A stretch of DNA of 10,033 nucleotides, taken from NCBI GenBank assembly GCA_003343905.1, contig QAKI01000018.1, forward strand, positions 1 to 10,033, read 5' to 3'. The translations under genes and the position numbers were made by a program. The notes below the pieces were generated by a model. That model saw only the letters and a list, made by a program, of their open reading frames with translations. It did not search any database and had not been told where the DNA came from. This DNA comes from Subdoligranulum variabile (GTDB taxonomy: Bacteria; Bacillota; Clostridia; Oscillospirales; Ruminococcaceae). Positions 6,731 to 10,033 of this stretch are shown one piece after another (position 1 is the first letter of the stretch; every line of letters starts with the position of its first letter).

Positions 6731-7237
6731 TCATCCTGCGATGGCGGCAGAGGTATCGGGGATCCAGCGCTGAATACGCTTCAGGCGGGACAGATAGGAA
6801 ACTTCCAACGTGGCGCACATCTTGTCTGCGAGGTTCACGATCACCGCTTCCTTGGAATGCGGCATGGTCTTGGCCAGCGGCCACATATGGGAAATGATGA
6901 TGTTCTCCTCTTTTTCGCTGAGGTCCAGCAGCGCGCGGGCATTTTTCAGCGCGGCCACAGGGTGGTCAAAGCACTGGTTGCCCGGATGCGCCGAACGGTC
7001 GTGGCTGTCATACAAGTACAGGTCATGGAGCAGCCCCATGCGGGCGGCCATGCGGTAATCGCATTTCCAGCGGCGGGCCAGCCGGAACGCAACGTAAGAA
7101 ACAAACAGGGAGTGGTCGTAGGTCGTGACCGAAAAATGATGCCCCCACTGCTTCATGGAACGCACCTGCTGCGTAGACAGCAGGTCTTCCACACAACTCA
7201 GATACGATACGTGGTTTGCCTGATCGACATAGTGCAT
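6731..7237 (-). CDS. HD-domain phosphohydrolase
   Basis: A 168-residue cytosolic protein of the HD superfamily of metal-dependent phosphohydrolases. Candidate metal ligands are H42 (TTYDHSLFV), H71-D72 (GLLHDLYLYD), H92 (CFDHPVAALKNA), H117 (IISHMWPL) and D138 (NLADKMCA). The order H...HD...H...H...D, with the HMWPL segment, resembles a short clostridial HD family annotated only as phosphohydrolase or HD domain protein. The substrate is unknown; nucleotides are common for the superfamily, but nothing here points to one. An upstream in-frame ATG at 7276 would add 13 residues. I chose ATG at 7237 because AGGAGGAG (7243-7250) lies 5-7 nt upstream and the longer form would have no visible ribosome binding site. 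It has its own promoter at 7291-7319 and is not co-transcribed with dnaK. Confidence 0.85.
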   Translation of the reverse strand: MHYVDQANHVSYLSCVEDLLSTQQVRSMKQWGHHFSVTTYDHSLFVSYVAFRLARRWKCDYRMAARMGLLHDLYLYDSHDRSAHPGNQCFDHPVAALKNARALLDLSEKEENIIISHMWPLAKTMPHSKEAVIVNLADKMCATLEVSYLSRLKRIQRWIPDTSAAIAG

Positions 7238-7269
7238 TGGTATCTCCTCCTGTCTATGTGAAAAAACGC

Positions 7270-7284
7270 GTCCCACCTTGGGAC
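7270..7284 (-). promoter_or_regulatory. Operator- or attenuator-like palindrome at the HD transcript start
   Basis: GTCCCA (7270-7275) and TGGGAC (7279-7284) flank 3 bp, directly at the predicted transcription start of the HD gene. On the minus strand GCGTTTTTT follows, so the RNA could fold into a short terminator-like stem at its 5' end. Alternatively it is a DNA operator. Confidence 0.4.
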
Positions 7285-7290
7285 ATTTTC

Positions 7291-7319
7291 ATTATAGCAC
7301 GCTTTTTTTATAAAGTAAA
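7291..7319 (-). promoter_or_regulatory. Sigma-A promoter of the HD-domain gene
   Basis: Minus strand: -10 TATAAT (7291-7296), perfect and preceded by an extended TGC; a 17-bp spacer; and -35 TTTACT (7314-7319). The start near 7284 gives a leader of about 47 nt. Confidence 0.8.
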
Positions 7320-7358
7320 TGATCGTCAAAAGTCTGCCAAAGGGGCGGCGTGCCCCCG

Positions 7359-7412
7359 CGCCGCCCCGGCAAAGCGGGAAACGCCGCCCCGGCAAAGCGG
7401 GAAACGCCGCCC
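7359..7412. repeat. 23-bp tandem repeat, about 2.3 copies
   Basis: Two exact 23-bp units (7359-7381 and 7382-7404) plus the first 8 bases of a third. Each unit begins CGCCGCCCCGGC and ends GCGGGAAA. As 23 is not a multiple of three and no gene runs through it, it is non-coding. Confidence 0.9.
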
Positions 7413-7519
7413 GGCCGCCCTCCGCGGGCACGGCAGGCGGCAGAACTTACCACAAAAACGGCAGCATTTCCCAACCCAGCCCTGCAAAAACAGGCCCCGC
7501 GTCCGGGGACGTGGGGCAT

Positions 7520-7546
7520 CAGCGTGTCAGAAAAACCGACACGCTG
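7520..7546. repeat. Perfect 9-bp stem-loop
   Basis: CAGCGTGTC (7520-7528) and GACACGCTG (7538-7546) enclose AGAAAAACC. The run of A in the loop becomes a T-run on the minus strand. No gene lies immediately upstream on either strand, so its role is unclear. Confidence 0.6.
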
Positions 7547-7580
7547 CAAAGAGGGCAACAGTTGCGTGCCGGACGCTCCT

Positions 7581-7704
7581 GTTTACCGGGTTGCAGTTCC
7601 CGCATCCCGCGGCGCGCCTTGGGGCGGCGCTTGCGTTCTGCGACCGCTGCCCCTGCTCCGCCTTGCTGTGTCCGTCGCAGGCGGCGCGCGGCTCCGCAGC
7701 CCTT
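7581..7704 (+). repeat. Dispersed bipartite repeat, shortened copy
   Basis: Matches blocks A and B of 2791-3003 in the same order and orientation: block A at 7581-7651, block B at 7674-7704. About 85-90 bp of the spacer found in the longer copy are missing here, which suggests an internal deletion or a modular repeat family. Confidence 0.65.
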
Positions 7705-7721
7705 TGGATTCCTCTTCGACA

Positions 7722-7782
7722 AAATTTTACGGCAAATCGCGCAATCGGCCCATGGCCTCATACACAATTTGCCGCAAAATTT
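7722..7782. repeat. Long inverted repeat with nested hairpin
   Basis: AAATTTTACGGCAAAT (7722-7737) pairs with ATTTGCCGCAAAATTT (7767-7782) over 16 bp with a single mismatch or wobble. Inside lies GGCC-CAT-GGCC (7747-7757). On the minus strand the distal arm ends AAAATTTTGTC, so it may help terminate dnaK transcripts. Confidence 0.6.
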
Positions 7783-7792
7783 CCCTGTATGT

Positions 7793-7827
7793 GTTGCCAG
7801 CGTCGGCGCATGTCCGCCGCTGGCAAC
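7793..7827 (-). terminator. dnaK 3' hairpin
   Basis: GTTGCCAGCG (7793-7802) pairs perfectly with CGCTGGCAAC (7818-7827). A CGG/CCG extension lies beyond a one-base mismatch, and the loop is 7 nt. It lies 42 nt after the dnaK stop codon. On the minus strand it is followed by ACATACAGGGAAATTTTGC, so the T-run is late and weak. Confidence 0.5.
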
Positions 7828-7869
7828 GGATTCTAAATCTTTTCGACAGTCTGTAACTCTGATAAAAAT

Positions 7870-9660
<1,791 letters not shown>

Positions 9661-9863
9661 ACTGCGCTTGTCCTTTCAACAAAAGATCAGACAGAAAGGC
9701 ACGCACCACAAAAAACGGGGCCGGGAGCCTCGCTTTTGGGGGTGGACCACATCTGGGAGTAGTGTATTTTTATTGTAACGCGGCAATGGGTGAAATGTGT
9801 TGCGATTTCGTAAATAAATTTTACAACTGACAGGTTTTTCCCCTTTTGGGGCGGCCGCAGCCG
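9661..9863 (-). other. dnaK leader region, promoter not clearly resolved
   Basis: A non-coding stretch with the dnaK ribosome binding site (9671-9677) and a locally AT-rich part (about 9765-9835). The best minus-strand -10 candidate is TACAAT (9772-9777), but no good -35 sits 16-18 bp upstream. No CIRCE or CtsR-type direct repeat is visible, so heat-shock control is not evident. Confidence 0.4.
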
Positions 9864-9892
9864 TTGACGCTGCCCGCCGGGCATGGTATAGT
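9864..9892 (+). promoter_or_regulatory. Strong rightward sigma-A promoter cut off from its gene
   Basis: Plus strand: -35 TTGACG (9864-9869), a 17-bp spacer, and -10 TATAGT (9887-9892) preceded by an extended TGG. The spacer contains an inverted repeat (TGCCC, GCC, GGGCA at 9871-9883). The predicted start near 9899 falls inside the group II intron, so transcription would run antisense to the intron. Confidence 0.65.
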
Positions 9893-9895
9893 ACG

Positions 9896-10033
9896 GTAGG
9901 GTAAGAACCCGGCGCCTTGCCATATTGCTATGGTAGGTTTCCGAGAACTCCCCTCCGAACCGGACTTACACCTCTCAGCGTATCCGGCTCTCCAGATGTC
10001 AGTCTAATTTCCCAGCGTGTAACTTATCGTGAC
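9896..10033 (-). mobile_element. Group II intron, 3' end (rest beyond right edge)
   Basis: Read on the minus strand, this is the 3' end of a bacterial group II intron: the tail of domain IV, domain V (9957-9990), domain VI, and the 3' splice site. Domain VI pairs 9941-9953 with 9899-9912 as three stretches (GGG/CCC, GAG/CTT, CTCGG/CCGGG) separated by a TT/TT internal loop. An unpaired A at 9902 lies just inside the terminal GGG/CCC, the position of the lariat branch point. The intron would end at 9896 in TAC, placing the branch A at position -7 from the 3' end. The AAACC...AAGGCG stretch and apical hairpin (9920-9933, loop GCAA) resemble the lactococcal Ll.LtrB end. The reverse transcriptase/maturase, if present, lies to the right; a TAG near 10004 might be its stop, but too little is visible to assert this. 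Confidence 0.85.
9957..9990 (-). ncRNA. Group II intron domain V
   Basis: A 34-nt catalytic hairpin, the canonical domain V length. GAGCCGGA pairs with TCCGGTTC (8 bp, containing the invariant AGC triad). A two-base bulge (AG) follows on the 3' side, then a 6-bp upper stem with G-U pairs and a GAGA (GNRA) tetraloop. Confidence 0.9.

Larger units (their letters stand above)
7320..7869. other. Non-coding, hairpin-dense intergenic region between the HD gene and dnaK
   Basis: No convincing gene on either strand; open frames cross direct repeats and hairpins and have Arg/Pro/Ala-rich shadow composition. In order it holds a 23-bp tandem repeat (7359-7412), a CCCC-GCGTCC/GGACGTGGGG near-palindrome (7495-7516), and a 9-bp stem (7520-7546). 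A shortened copy of the 2.8-3.0 kb repeat (7581-7704), an A/T-ended long inverted repeat (7722-7782) and the dnaK 3' hairpin (7793-7827) follow. Confidence 0.6.

Noticed and set aside
4964..7261. A 765-residue open frame on the plus strand
   Set aside because: It spans the surface-protein gene, its promoter and the HD gene in antisense, so it cannot coexist sensibly with those features and shows no motif.
9661..9863. CIRCE or CtsR operator upstream of dnaK
   Set aside because: Neither TTAGCACTC/GAGTGCTAA nor tandem GGTCAAA sites are present.

Overview
The window reads as chromosomal DNA of a GC-rich Gram-positive gut anaerobe. A Ruminococcaceae/Oscillospiraceae member of the Faecalibacterium-Gemmiger-Subdoligranulum type is the best guess. 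This rests on a Firmicute-type DnaK, an IPQTS-type sortase signal on a beta-helical surface protein, a cytidylate kinase-like protein and HD protein typical of clostridia, and GC-rich hairpin repeats between genes. The assignment is an inference from style, not from a marker gene.

Layout, left to right. All five complete or partial protein genes in the left and centre, and dnaK, lie on the minus strand. 1-2322 is a compact operon read right to left: cytidylate kinase-like protein, DUF308/HdeD-like membrane protein, then an FAD-dependent dehydrogenase cut by the left edge. It has a clear sigma-A promoter at 2385-2413. 2414-3256 has no credible gene. It holds an intrinsic terminator with no nearby gene, a 501-bp segment bounded by 26-bp perfect inverted repeats, internal hairpin repeats, and a 40-nt perfect palindrome. 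3257-6484 encodes a large sortase-anchored beta-helix surface protein with a zinc-ribbon near its anchor. 6731-7237 encodes an HD-domain phosphohydrolase with its own promoter. 7320-7869 is non-coding, repeat-rich and hairpin-rich, and contains a second, shortened copy of part of the 2.8-3.0 kb repeat. 7870-9660 is a stand-alone dnaK. 9661-9895 holds its leader and an opposite-facing promoter. 9896 to the right edge is the 3' end of a group II intron, with domains V and VI both foldable.

Two observations stand out. First, the surface-protein promoter has consensus boxes (TTGACA, 17 bp, TATCAT), and 11 of the 17 spacer bases are a single G homopolymer. This is the architecture of slipped-strand, on/off or graded phase variation of an outer protein. 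Second, the group II intron ends 3 bp beyond the -10 box of a strong rightward promoter, so it appears to have separated that promoter from whatever gene it once served. Neither the rest of the intron nor that gene is visible here.
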